Source: an uncultured Flavihumibacter sp.
GTDB taxonomy: Bacteria > Bacteroidota > Bacteroidia > Chitinophagales > Chitinophagaceae
Length of the DNA: 64,000 bases
Reading direction: 5' to 3'
Assembly: GCA_902168105.1 (NCBI GenBank)
Contig: CABHOY010000024.1
Span: 62,001-126,000, forward strand
The translations under genes were made by a program, and so were the position numbers. Under the pieces are notes generated by a model. That model had not been told where the DNA came from. It saw only the letters and a list, made by a program, of their open reading frames with translations, and did no database searches. The first letter of the stretch is position 1, and every line of letters starts with the position of its first letter. Below are positions 8,118 to 17,163 of the stretch, piece by piece.

Positions 8118-9350
8118 ATGAATACCTCACAAATGGAAAATAAGATCTCTAAAGATAGAAATGTGCTTGTCGTTTTACAGGAAGACAAAGAGATCAATTT
8201 AGAAACCCGCTATTTGATCGATAATTTTTGTGGAACGGTAGTGAACAGTTTTTCCGCAATTCATAATAATCCGGCGGACAAGAGAATTTATGTATGTGGC
8301 GATGTAAGCAGCATCAAAGAAGAGTTAGGCCCTTTATACATTATAAAAGAACTATCCGTTAATTACGAAAATTATAATAAGCCTAATGCCCACATTATAA
8401 CACTCGGTGAAGTTCCTATTATCATCAGCAATGCTGGTGTATATTTCAGAAGATTATTTACTGGCAATGATTACTTTGATAAGATTAGAACTGAACACGA
8501 ATTTCAGGAATTAACCGAATCAAATAAGCCGTCCAAAGCTTTCAGGAAGGGGATATACTTAACTAAAGTAGAGAAGGAAGAAAATGAAGATGGAAATGAA
8601 GTGCTGCATTATCGCCTGTTAAGATGTTCAAGTAATTTAACCGGGCCTACTGATAATTTTCGAACCACTGATCATCAGATCATTGATTCGTTGAATGATG
8701 CAGTCAAGTATGTGTTTGAATATAAAACTGACCTGAATCATGTATTGGCACAGATATATGAAAACAGGATGAAAGATGAGAGTACAGAGAAGGAAGTGAA
8801 ATCAAGAATTAAAGCGCATTCTGACAAAACGAAGGATATGCCTAAAGAAGGGCTTATTGTCTTTTGCACGTTTTATGATAATGCGAATGCTGAGCAATTA
8901 AAGCCATCGCTGACGGATAGATATGACAGGTGTTATAAAGAAGTGAGTGGTTTCACCAGGCTGTATTTTAAACTAAAGAGTACAGTTAACGACGACTCAT
9001 TAGAAAAGGAGTTCAGTGTTACTTTATATCCTAATTCTGTGTTTATGATCCCGCTTTCTACAAATAGATTATACACGCATGAGATCAGGCCATCTATGCT
9101 GAACGCGGATAGGATCCCAACGAGAATGGGGTATGTGGTTCGTTGTTCAAACCTGGAGGTCCAGCATATAAATGATCAAACTTACATTAAAGAGAATGGC
9201 AATTTCGTCAAACTGGAGAAGATGACGCTGGAGACACAGGAAGAGTTGAGGGACTTTTATTACGAAGAAAATAGAACAGAGAAGATCGTAGAGTATGGGA
9301 AAATTCATTTCAGTATGAATGCAGGCGACTATGAGAAACCAATATTTTAA
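8118..9350 (+). CDS. AlkB-like 2OG-Fe(II) oxygenase paralogue, long form with extra N-terminal part
   Basis: 410 aa, soluble. The second half aligns by eye with the next protein. The motif AHSD gives H234-x-D236, YPNSVFMIPLSTNRLYTHEI gives H321, and MGYVVRC gives R342. These are the iron ligands and the 2-oxoglutarate arginine of the AlkB-like double-stranded beta helix. Both proteins end in a similar tail (FHFSMNAGDYEKP-like). The first 200 residues are an extension I cannot assign. It is followed after 20 bp by the shorter paralogue. The substrate is unknown. The oxygenase call is inferred from residues and paralogy. Confidence 0.6.
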   Translation: MNTSQMENKISKDRNVLVVLQEDKEINLETRYLIDNFCGTVVNSFSAIHNNPADKRIYVCGDVSSIKEELGPLYIIKELSVNYENYNKPNAHIITLGEVPIIISNAGVYFRRLFTGNDYFDKIRTEHEFQELTESNKPSKAFRKGIYLTKVEKEENEDGNEVLHYRLLRCSSNLTGPTDNFRTTDHQIIDSLNDAVKYVFEYKTDLNHVLAQIYENRMKDESTEKEVKSRIKAHSDKTKDMPKEGLIVFCTFYDNANAEQLKPSLTDRYDRCYKEVSGFTRLYFKLKSTVNDDSLEKEFSVTLYPNSVFMIPLSTNRLYTHEIRPSMLNADRIPTRMGYVVRCSNLEVQHINDQTYIKENGNFVKLEKMTLETQEELRDFYYEENRTEKIVEYGKIHFSMNAGDYEKPIF

Positions 9351-9370
9351 GATAGACTTTTGATAAAGAG

Positions 9371-10171
9371 ATGATGAATAGTTCCGGATTTTATAAGATC
9401 ACACTAGACTTAGAGACAAACTTATTCAATGAATTATTGGGCGTAACGGACTTTGAACCTGTCGTGAAGGGCAGGATCGGTAATCACCTGGTAAACGTGG
9501 GCGATAATGGTATTCCGATAGTTAGAACGACTACAAAGTACAATATACCAGCTCACAATTTTTCAGCGATCCACCATATGCTTGTTGGGCGTATCAATGA
9601 TACCATAAGAGAGAATGATCTGGCTGGCGTACCTGCGCAGGATTTTAATAATGCCTTAATAGAAGTCTATGATGCGAGTTATTATAAAATGAATTATCAT
9701 TCAGATCAAAATCTGGATTTAGATAATGACTCGTACATAGGACTCTTCTCTTGCTATGAAAGGCCGGACGAGCTCACCGAACAACACATCAGAAAGCTGA
9801 AAATAAAGGATAAAGAGAGCGATGAGGAGTTCGAGTATTCATTAACGCATAATTCCGTAATGTTGTTTTCATTAGCGACTAATACAAAGTTCCTTCATAA
9901 AATTGTATTGGATGCTGCGCCGGATCCGAAACAATTGGTAGCAGACAATAAGTGGTTGGGCATTACATTCCGGAGATCAAAAACATATATTCAGTTTGAG
10001 AATAATTTGCCTCATTTCTCTAACGGCGAGCTATTAACGTTAGCTAATAAGGAGCAGGAGACTGAGTTTTACAAGCTGCGAGGGGAAGAGAACAGGAACT
10101 TGAATTTTGTTTATCCTGACCTTACATATACTGTAAATGCGGCGGATATAATGAGGCCTAAGAACAGTTAA
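9371..10171 (+). CDS. AlkB-like 2OG-Fe(II) oxygenase, short form
   Basis: 266 aa. The order NALIEVYDASYYKMNYHSD, then NSVMLFSLATNTKFLHKIV, then LGITFRRSK follows the AlkB-type pattern: N-x-Y strand, HxD (H110, D112), distal His (H176) and Arg (R201/R202). In AlkB relatives these bind Fe(II) and 2-oxoglutarate. It is a clear paralogue of the preceding gene product, including the C-terminal tail. It lies in a three-gene run with that gene and a Mac-like small protein. The target (nucleic acid, protein or small molecule) is unknown. Confidence 0.68.
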   Translation: MMNSSGFYKITLDLETNLFNELLGVTDFEPVVKGRIGNHLVNVGDNGIPIVRTTTKYNIPAHNFSAIHHMLVGRINDTIRENDLAGVPAQDFNNALIEVYDASYYKMNYHSDQNLDLDNDSYIGLFSCYERPDELTEQHIRKLKIKDKESDEEFEYSLTHNSVMLFSLATNTKFLHKIVLDAAPDPKQLVADNKWLGITFRRSKTYIQFENNLPHFSNGELLTLANKEQETEFYKLRGEENRNLNFVYPDLTYTVNAADIMRPKNS

Positions 10172-10186
10172 AGAATTAAATAATCA

Positions 10187-10408
10187 ATGACAAATAACGA
10201 CCGTACTAAGATCGTTCACAGAAGGACGCCGGAGTCGGCGGCAATGGTGGCAATGGTGGCAAACGTTAAACGGGCAATGGCGATCACCGCTAAACTTAAC
10301 CGTTTGACGTACGATGATACGGAGGAGATCTGTGCGTTGTTCAGTGAACTTATTGGTAAGCAGGTTGACCAGAGCTTTTCACTGATCCCGCCTTTCTATC
10401 AACGTTAA
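10187..10408 (+). CDS. Small protein resembling the N-terminal Mac domain of sugar O-acetyltransferases
   Basis: 73 aa. The second half (KRAMAITAKLNRLTYDDTEE, then ALFSELIGK, ending IPPFYQR) follows the Mac (maltose acetyltransferase) domain pattern, which in full enzymes leads into the hexapeptide beta helix after the PPF motif. Here the gene stops right after PPF, and no hexapeptide repeats are found downstream in any frame. It is either a stand-alone accessory domain or the stump of a lost enzyme. It follows the second oxygenase by 15 bp, so it is probably co-transcribed. Confidence 0.55.
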   Translation: MTNNDRTKIVHRRTPESAAMVAMVANVKRAMAITAKLNRLTYDDTEEICALFSELIGKQVDQSFSLIPPFYQR

Positions 10409-10783
10409 AATATTTATCTCTTATTTGGATTGCGGAGATGGAAAAAAAGATGTATTATTGTATATATAGTTACCCCATTGGACTTTTTAAAATAGTCATG
10501 CGAAAAAGTAATATTTATAATATTCCGTTTTAGCTGTTTAATCCCAAAAATAATATTGTTGCCCTGAAAACCACCACCAGATGTAATTTCCTTATTGCGT
10601 AAAATGTTTTCCGCTTTTGATTTCCGCACTCAACGCAGATGATGCAAATTTGTGACGCTTAGTTAATCCGATAAGCATTTTAACATTAGAAGACTTTCTT
10701 GCATGTTGTTTTAAGTAACAACGTATTGGAAAACCGTATTTATTAAATTTTCGGCCCTCAACATTGACGTAAAAATTTATTGA
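10409..10783. other. AT-rich intergenic region before the siderophore locus
   Basis: 375 bp without a convincing gene. A minus-strand frame of 71 codons exists (10414-10629), but its composition is low-complexity and it is not called. The last 60 bp should hold the promoter of the siderophore run. I see TTG followed by TAAATTTT but no perfect TAnnTTTG, and no clear Fur box by eye. Confidence 0.5.
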
Positions 10784-11932
10784 ATGAGACCCTTAGACGT
10801 AACACCCACAATTAGCCCTGGAGTTCAGGAGCCATCGCGCTTAACGCATATTGCTGCTGAACCTCCTTTACAACCCCTGATAATAGATATCACGGAAGAA
10901 GAGAAGCTGGAAATAACTTATATCGGGAAAAAGCTCAAACGAAAGTATAAGAGCTATGACAATCCCGAGTTCATCTCGATGCTGCATTTAAATGCGTACA
11001 CGCTACTACCAGAGCGTATTGCAAAGGTGCTTAGTAATTTCGGGACAGACTTTTCAGATCAGCAATATGGCGCTGTCGTATTGCGTGGCTTAGTAGAAAT
11101 AGGCCAGGATGAATTAGGCCCTACGCCACGTTCCTGGCAGGAAACCGACTATGAAAAAATTATGGAGTATGGCTTCATTTCATCACTGTTACATGGAGCC
11201 GTGCCATCCAAACCTGTTGAGTATTTTGCGCAAAGGAAAGGCGGAGGATTAATGCATGCCATTATTCCTGACGAAAACATGAGCTATACGCAGACGGGAT
11301 CAGGCTCCCGTATTGATCTCTTTGTACATACGGAAGATGCTTTCCTGCACAATGCTGCAGATTTCCTGAGTTTCCTTTTCCTGCGCAATGAAGAACGTGT
11401 GCCTTCTTCTTTGTATTCCATCCGCTCTCATGGCAGGCCGGATGCGATATTACAGGAGCTTTTCAAACCTATCTATAAGTGTCCGAAAGATGCCAATTAT
11501 GCTTCTGACGAAGCTATAGGAGATGATACCCGCACGTCGGTTTTATATGGCAGCAGATCGACCCCTTTTATGCGTTTCGATGCTGCAGAACAGATATACA
11601 ATGAAGACGCCAAACAGGAGCCGGAGGCATTACATAATCTGAAACGCTTCTGGGAAGAGGCCCGGAAACTGATATACAACGACTACATTCCGGAGTCGGG
11701 TGATCTGATCTTTGTGAATAACCACCTCTGTGCGCATGGGCGTAACGCATTCCTTGCCGGCTTTAAAGAAGAAAACGGTCAGCTGGTGAAATGTGAACGT
11801 CGCCTTATGTTGCGTATGATGAGCAAGACCAGTTTGATCAACATCCGTGAAGTGACCCATCCCGAAAACCCTTATCTCATCATGGAAGAGCATTACGGTA
11901 AGTTATATAGCTCTCACCTTGCAAACCTTTAA
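10784..11932 (+). CDS. Clavaminate-synthase-like 2OG-Fe(II) oxygenase, probable L-lysine hydroxylase
   Basis: 382 aa of the TauD/clavaminate-synthase superfamily. Iron ligands are visible as H182-x-E184 (in DLFVHTEDAF) and H318 (in CAHGRNAF), with the 2-oxoglutarate arginine at R344 (or R340). From memory, a lysine 4-hydroxylase of this size and type is known from Chitinophaga pinensis. The position directly before a lysine-type decarboxylase and a siderophore operon supports free lysine as substrate, giving 3- or 4-hydroxylysine. First gene of the run; the decarboxylase follows after 27 bp. Regiochemistry cannot be read from the sequence. Confidence 0.8.
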   Translation: MRPLDVTPTISPGVQEPSRLTHIAAEPPLQPLIIDITEEEKLEITYIGKKLKRKYKSYDNPEFISMLHLNAYTLLPERIAKVLSNFGTDFSDQQYGAVVLRGLVEIGQDELGPTPRSWQETDYEKIMEYGFISSLLHGAVPSKPVEYFAQRKGGGLMHAIIPDENMSYTQTGSGSRIDLFVHTEDAFLHNAADFLSFLFLRNEERVPSSLYSIRSHGRPDAILQELFKPIYKCPKDANYASDEAIGDDTRTSVLYGSRSTPFMRFDAAEQIYNEDAKQEPEALHNLKRFWEEARKLIYNDYIPESGDLIFVNNHLCAHGRNAFLAGFKEENGQLVKCERRLMLRMMSKTSLINIREVTHPENPYLIMEEHYGKLYSSHLANL

Positions 11933-11959
11933 TTAAACCCGGAAAAATAGCATCTACAT

Positions 11960-13483
11960 ATGAGTACTACCGCATTTGCAGGCTGGGAACAGCCGCTGCA
12001 GGACCTTGTATTGCCTGTAAAGGAAACCTATAAAGATATTTTTCATCAAAGCTCAGTTGCTGAATATGAGAAGGCAATGGACGGAGCGCGTGAATTGGTA
12101 ACTAATTTCCTGCACAGGAATCGTCAACCTTTCAGCGGCGTCTCTTCTTCCGCACTGAAAGCAGCATTTGCAGCAGTGGATTTTGATACGCCACTACCAG
12201 ATTATGAAAGTCTCCTGAATGAAGTGCAGGAGTTGTATGTAAAACATGCCACTGCGTTTCATCTGCCTGCCTATATCGCACATCTGAATTGTCCGGTGGT
12301 AATACCGGCAGTAGCTGCAGAAGTGCTGATCGCTGCTATCAATTCCTCTCAGGACACCTGGGACCAGAGTGCAGGTGGAACACTGATGGAGCAGCAGCTG
12401 ATCAGCTGGACGGCACGTGAGATAGGTTTCGACACTGTGGCCGATGGTGTATTTACAGCCGGAGGCTCGCAGAGTAATCTTATGGGGTTATTGCTGGCAA
12501 GAGATCACTATGCTATTACACATGGTGGTCACAATATCAAAAAGCAAGGACTGCCCGTTGATGCATCGCGTTACCGCATTTTCATATCGGAGAAGGCGCA
12601 TTTCAGTAATCATAAAGGCGCCGCACTATTAGGATTAGGTGAACAGGCATTGGTGGAAATAGAGACCGATGATCGGTTCCGTATGGATGCTGTACTGCTG
12701 GAGGAGGCTATTGCCAGAGAGATACAACAGGGCAATATTCCCATCGCTATTGTAGCTACCGCAGGTACGACCGACTTTGGTAACCTTGATCCGCTTGCAG
12801 CTATTGGCCGTATAGCGGCTAAGTATAAGCTGTGGTATCATATAGATGCTGCATATGGATGCGGACTGCTGCTCACTGAAAAATACCGCCATCTTTTAAA
12901 TGGAATGGAAGCGGCACATTCCGTTACTATCGATTATCATAAGTCATTCTTCCAACCTATCAGCAGCAGTGCTTTTATTGTGAGGGATAAGCAATACCTG
13001 CGTTTGTTGCGCATGCATGTGGATTATCTCAATCCCAAAGATGAAGATTACGACGATCTGAATCAGATCAATAAGTCCATCATGCAGAGCACCCGCCGTT
13101 TTGATGCACTTAAGTTATGGTTCACATTACGTTTGATGGGCAAACGGAAGCTGGGCGCCTACACCGAAACTATTATCGAAACGGCTGAAAAAGCTGCACA
13201 GGTAATTGGTGTGGACCCGGAACTGGAGCTTCTGAGCTACTCGGATATGGGTGTAGTACTGTTCCGTTATGCGCCTGAACAATATAATGCTACTGATCTT
13301 GATGCGTTGAATCAATATATCAAAAAGACGATGTTCAACAGTGGGCTGGTACTAGTGGCGAGTACGCGTGTGAATGGTAATTTCTATCTGAAGTTCACCA
13401 TGCTTAACCCTTTAACCACTATGGATGACGTGCATTTCATCCTCAACACCATCAAGGAAACCGGTGCTGCATGGCGCCAATAA
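11960..13483 (+). CDS. PLP-dependent (group II) amino-acid decarboxylase, probable (hydroxy)lysine decarboxylase
   Basis: 507 aa. Landmarks are the glycine/serine substrate and cofactor region FTAGGSQSNL (about 165), the HIDAAYG strand (about 294-300) and the PLP lysine K328 in IDYHKSFFQP. The family includes diaminobutyrate decarboxylases and the siderophore decarboxylase DesA, which makes cadaverine from lysine. Placed after a lysine C-hydroxylase-like enzyme, it probably yields hydroxycadaverine or cadaverine. Its last codons overlap a possible upstream start of the first synthetase, so translation is coupled. Confidence 0.88.
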   Translation: MSTTAFAGWEQPLQDLVLPVKETYKDIFHQSSVAEYEKAMDGARELVTNFLHRNRQPFSGVSSSALKAAFAAVDFDTPLPDYESLLNEVQELYVKHATAFHLPAYIAHLNCPVVIPAVAAEVLIAAINSSQDTWDQSAGGTLMEQQLISWTAREIGFDTVADGVFTAGGSQSNLMGLLLARDHYAITHGGHNIKKQGLPVDASRYRIFISEKAHFSNHKGAALLGLGEQALVEIETDDRFRMDAVLLEEAIAREIQQGNIPIAIVATAGTTDFGNLDPLAAIGRIAAKYKLWYHIDAAYGCGLLLTEKYRHLLNGMEAAHSVTIDYHKSFFQPISSSAFIVRDKQYLRLLRMHVDYLNPKDEDYDDLNQINKSIMQSTRRFDALKLWFTLRLMGKRKLGAYTETIIETAEKAAQVIGVDPELELLSYSDMGVVLFRYAPEQYNATDLDALNQYIKKTMFNSGLVLVASTRVNGNFYLKFTMLNPLTTMDDVHFILNTIKETGAAWRQ

Positions 13484-13494
13484 AAAACGATTTT

Positions 13495-15321
13495 ATGGAT
13501 CAACAAATTAATAATATATCAGCAGTAGAAGCGGTAGCGCATCTGCAACCCACCACCTGGCTGAAGGTGAACCGACTGCATTTGCGTAAGATCATCGCGG
13601 AGTTTGCGCACGAACTACTTATCACGCCGGTATTAACAGGAACAAAAGACGGCTGGGGATATTATAGCTTATCTCCTGCGGAAGGGATCGATTATCGTTT
13701 CCGCGCTAAGTTGCTAAGTCTTGATCATTGGCACATAGACACAGCGTCTATTGAGAAACTGGTGAACGGAGCGCCTGCGCCGCTTGATTCAGTACATTTT
13801 ATTACTGAGTTCAGTGAGCAGCTTGGATTTGACCCGGTGTTGTTACCAACATATCTGGAAGAGATCATCAGTACGCTCTATGGTAGTGCTTATATGCATA
13901 CCTATAATACGATCACCGCTGCTGAATTGACGCAAGCTGATTACCAGGATATAGAACATGCTATGATGGCGGGTCATCCTTGTTTTGTAGCTAATAATGG
14001 CCGTATTGGTTATGATACGGTTGATTATCGGAAATATGCACCTGAAGCCGCAACCCCTTTCCCTGTTATATGGCTTGCAGGCCACAAAAGCAGGACCGTG
14101 TTTACAGGTATAGATGCGCTGAAATATGAAGCCGTATTACAGCAGGAGCTGGATGCCGCTACAATAGCTGATTTCCACGGTATTCTGAAAGACAAAGGAC
14201 TACAGCCGGATGATTACTACCTGATGCCGATCCATCCATGGCAATGGTATAACAAACTGGCCAGCATCTTCTCTCCTGATATAGCTGCTGATCATCTTGT
14301 TTGTCTTGGATATGGACAAGATCAATACCTGCCGCAACAATCTGTGCGCACCTTGTACAATGTCACTACTCCTGAACGCTTCTATGTCAAGTCGGCATTG
14401 TCCATACTCAATATGGGCTTTATGCGTGGGCTTTCTCCATATTATATGTGTACGACCCCAGGCATTAATGAATGGGTGAGCGCAATCATAGAAGGCGATG
14501 CCTATCTGCAGCAAAAGGGATTTACTATGCTGAAAGAAGCGGCCACCATGGGATATACCAATCATTATTTCGAAACAGCTATCAAGGGTGAGAGTGCTTA
14601 TAAGAAGATGCTGGCGACACTCTGGCGTGAAAGCCCGGTCAGTAAACTTCAACCGGGACAACGTTTAATGACAATGGCCGCCTTATTACATGTAGATGCA
14701 CATGGTCAGGCTATGCTGCCTGCATTGATCGAGGCTTCCGGTCTGGATACAACTACCTGGTTGCAGCAGTATATGGATTGTTATCTGAGTCCGCTGTTAC
14801 ATTGTTTCTATTATTATGATCTGCGTTTTATGCCGCATGGCGAAAACGTAATACTCATACTGGAAAATAATGTACCGGTAAGGTCTATCATGAAAGATAT
14901 TGCGGAAGAAGTGGCTGTAGTGAACAGCGAATTGGATCTTCCTGAAAATGTAAAACGTATTGTTATTCCGGTACCGGAGGAGTTGAAGATACTCTCCATC
15001 TTTACCCAAATATTTGACTGTTTCTTCCGGTTCGTATCGCACATATTGGTGGAGCATGCGGATTATCCTGAAGAGCAATTTTGGACGTTAGCCGCTGAGT
15101 GTATTCAGCGATACCAGCAATTGCATCCTGAACTGGAGGATAAGTTCAAACGCAGTGATCTGTTTGCAGATGAGATCATCAAGACCTGTCTGAACAGGCT
15201 GCAGATCCGTAATAATCAGCGGATGATAGAACCTAATAACCCTTTCAAGAGCCAGCAGTTTGCAGGTACGTTTAAGAATCCATTGGCGGCCTTTAAGCAC
15301 AGACAGGTGCCGGTCATTTAA
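13495..15321 (+). CDS. IucA/IucC family NIS siderophore synthetase, first copy
   Basis: 608 aa from ATG 13495; an alternative ATG at 13471 inside the decarboxylase gene adds 8 residues. I prefer 13495 because it aligns with the start of the second copy. Family motifs: the N-terminal ISAVEAVAHLQP, GHPCFVANNGRIGYD with DYRKYAPE, MPIHPWQWYNKL (catalytic HPWQ), PQQSVRTLYN, MAALLHVDAHGQ and MPHGENVILILEN. NIS synthetases adenylate a carboxylate, often citrate or succinyl-hydroxamate, and join it to an amine. It is paralogous to the next gene. Confidence 0.95.
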   Translation: MDQQINNISAVEAVAHLQPTTWLKVNRLHLRKIIAEFAHELLITPVLTGTKDGWGYYSLSPAEGIDYRFRAKLLSLDHWHIDTASIEKLVNGAPAPLDSVHFITEFSEQLGFDPVLLPTYLEEIISTLYGSAYMHTYNTITAAELTQADYQDIEHAMMAGHPCFVANNGRIGYDTVDYRKYAPEAATPFPVIWLAGHKSRTVFTGIDALKYEAVLQQELDAATIADFHGILKDKGLQPDDYYLMPIHPWQWYNKLASIFSPDIAADHLVCLGYGQDQYLPQQSVRTLYNVTTPERFYVKSALSILNMGFMRGLSPYYMCTTPGINEWVSAIIEGDAYLQQKGFTMLKEAATMGYTNHYFETAIKGESAYKKMLATLWRESPVSKLQPGQRLMTMAALLHVDAHGQAMLPALIEASGLDTTTWLQQYMDCYLSPLLHCFYYYDLRFMPHGENVILILENNVPVRSIMKDIAEEVAVVNSELDLPENVKRIVIPVPEELKILSIFTQIFDCFFRFVSHILVEHADYPEEQFWTLAAECIQRYQQLHPELEDKFKRSDLFADEIIKTCLNRLQIRNNQRMIEPNNPFKSQQFAGTFKNPLAAFKHRQVPVI

Positions 15322-15339
15322 ATATTTAAAGATACTTAC

Positions 15340-17163
15340 ATGTTTAATACAGTTACTCCCCGGGAAGCAGTCGCTCACCTGCAACCGGATATATGGGCGC
15401 AGGTAAATCGCTTGCACATCCGTAAGATGATTGCGGAATATGCCCATGAGCAGATCATACAGCCATCCTACCGGCATGTAAAACAGGGATGGGTATGTTA
15501 CGTACTTACGGCAGATCAACCTAATATAGAATACCGGTTCCGCGCTAAAATATTACGCCTTAACCATTGGTATATCCTGACGAAATCAATTGAGAAGTTT
15601 GTAAACGGGCAACCTGCTGCGCTGGATGCGCTGGCATTTATCGTAGAGTTCAGTGAACAACTGAAGATGGATCCTGCCCTGCTGCCTGTATATATGGAAG
15701 AAGTAGCAGCTACTTTATACGGTAGTGCATATATGCATGTGCAGGGCGGTCCGTCTTCAACATATCTGGCAGGGGCAGGTTATCAGGAAATTGAACATGC
15801 CATGACGGGGCATCCCCGCTTTATAGCCAATAATGGCAGGGTTGGATTTGATGCTGGTGATTATCGTACGTATGCGCCTGAAGCGGCCAGCCCGATGACT
15901 TTGTTATGGCTGGCAGGACATCGGAGCTGTACAGAATTCACCAGTATTGCACCGCTTGAATACTTGCAGGTACGACAACAAGAGTTGGGTGAGCTTGCGG
16001 ATGAATTTGACGCAACACTTAAAGGCAAAGGACTGCAACCGGCAGATTATATCTATATGCCGGTACATCCCTGGCAGTGGTATAATAAGCTGGCTAACAT
16101 CTTCGCTCCTGATGTAGCTGCCAATAAACTGGTATTGCTGGGATATGGAAAAGACCAGTACCTGCCGCAGCAATCTATCCGTACGTTTTTCAATGTTGAT
16201 CATCCTGAGAAGTACTATGTTAAGACGGCTCTTTCTATTTTGAATATGGGATATGTACGTGGGCTGTCTCCTTATTTCATGCGCACTACACCGGGTATCA
16301 ATGAATGGGTAAATACACTGGTAACAGAGGATGCTTATCTGCAGGAAACAGGCTTCTGCACACTCCGTGAGATCGCCTCTACAGGTTATTCCAATCAGTA
16401 TTATGAGCAGGCCACGAAGACGGATAATCCGTACAAGAAAATGTTGGCCGCATTATGGCGGGAAAGTCCATTAACCAAAATGAAAGATGGACAACGCATC
16501 ATGACCATGGCAGCATTGCTGCATATTGATACGCAGGGAGAGGCCTTACTGCCCGCCCTGATCAACCTCTCAGGCCTGGAGCCAGACGAATGGCTGAAGC
16601 AATATATCCATATTTACATGAGCCCTTTGCTGCACTGCTTTTATCAGCACGATATGGTATTTATGCCACACGGCGAAAATATCATACTCGTATTGGAAGA
16701 CCATGTACCGGTACGTACTATCATGAAAGATATTGGAGAGGAAGTGTCTGTGCTCAGTGAAGAAGCACGCTTGCCGGAAGTGGCCAGTCGCTTACGTGTG
16801 CTCGTTCCCGATGAGGTGAGGACCCTGCCATTGTTCACGCAGATATTTGATGGCATTTTCAGGTTTATAGCTGCCATTCTTGAGGAGCGCATGGATTATC
16901 CTGAGAAACGTTTCTGGGAACTGGTAGCGCAGGTAGTGCTGGCGTATAGGCAAAGGCATCCGCAGCTGGAACAGAAGTTTCAACAATTTGATCTGTTTGT
17001 GAAGGAGATCAGTCCGGATGCATTAAATCGCTTACAGATCGGCAACAACCGTCAATTGCGGAACAGGGCTAATCCGTTTGATGTGCCATCTATAGGCGTA
17101 GTGGAAAATCCTATAGCAGCTTTCAGGCCCGCCGCATTTTTTACTAAAATGGCAACCGCATGA
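15340..17163 (+). CDS. IucA/IucC family NIS siderophore synthetase, second copy
   Basis: 607 aa. The same motifs as the preceding gene occur in the same order: REAVAHLQPDIW, GHPRFIANNGRVGFD, MPVHPWQWYNKL, PQQSIRTFFN, MAALLHIDTQGEALLP and MPHGENIILVLEDHVPVRT. High similarity over the full length points to tandem duplication. Two synthetases in one locus suggest either two successive amide bonds on one citrate or sequential dimer formation. It overlaps the following creatininase-like gene by 4 bp (ATGA). Confidence 0.95.
   Translation: MFNTVTPREAVAHLQPDIWAQVNRLHIRKMIAEYAHEQIIQPSYRHVKQGWVCYVLTADQPNIEYRFRAKILRLNHWYILTKSIEKFVNGQPAALDALAFIVEFSEQLKMDPALLPVYMEEVAATLYGSAYMHVQGGPSSTYLAGAGYQEIEHAMTGHPRFIANNGRVGFDAGDYRTYAPEAASPMTLLWLAGHRSCTEFTSIAPLEYLQVRQQELGELADEFDATLKGKGLQPADYIYMPVHPWQWYNKLANIFAPDVAANKLVLLGYGKDQYLPQQSIRTFFNVDHPEKYYVKTALSILNMGYVRGLSPYFMRTTPGINEWVNTLVTEDAYLQETGFCTLREIASTGYSNQYYEQATKTDNPYKKMLAALWRESPLTKMKDGQRIMTMAALLHIDTQGEALLPALINLSGLEPDEWLKQYIHIYMSPLLHCFYQHDMVFMPHGENIILVLEDHVPVRTIMKDIGEEVSVLSEEARLPEVASRLRVLVPDEVRTLPLFTQIFDGIFRFIAAILEERMDYPEKRFWELVAQVVLAYRQRHPQLEQKFQQFDLFVKEISPDALNRLQIGNNRQLRNRANPFDVPSIGVVENPIAAFRPAAFFTKMATA

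Noticed and set aside
10414..10629. Minus-strand frame of 71 codons before the siderophore operon
   Set aside because: AT-rich, no promoter or binding site, residue composition not protein-like, no family pattern.
10640..10783. Fur box before the siderophore operon
   Set aside because: I looked for a GATAATGATAATC-like dyad and found only AT-rich sequence without convincing symmetry.
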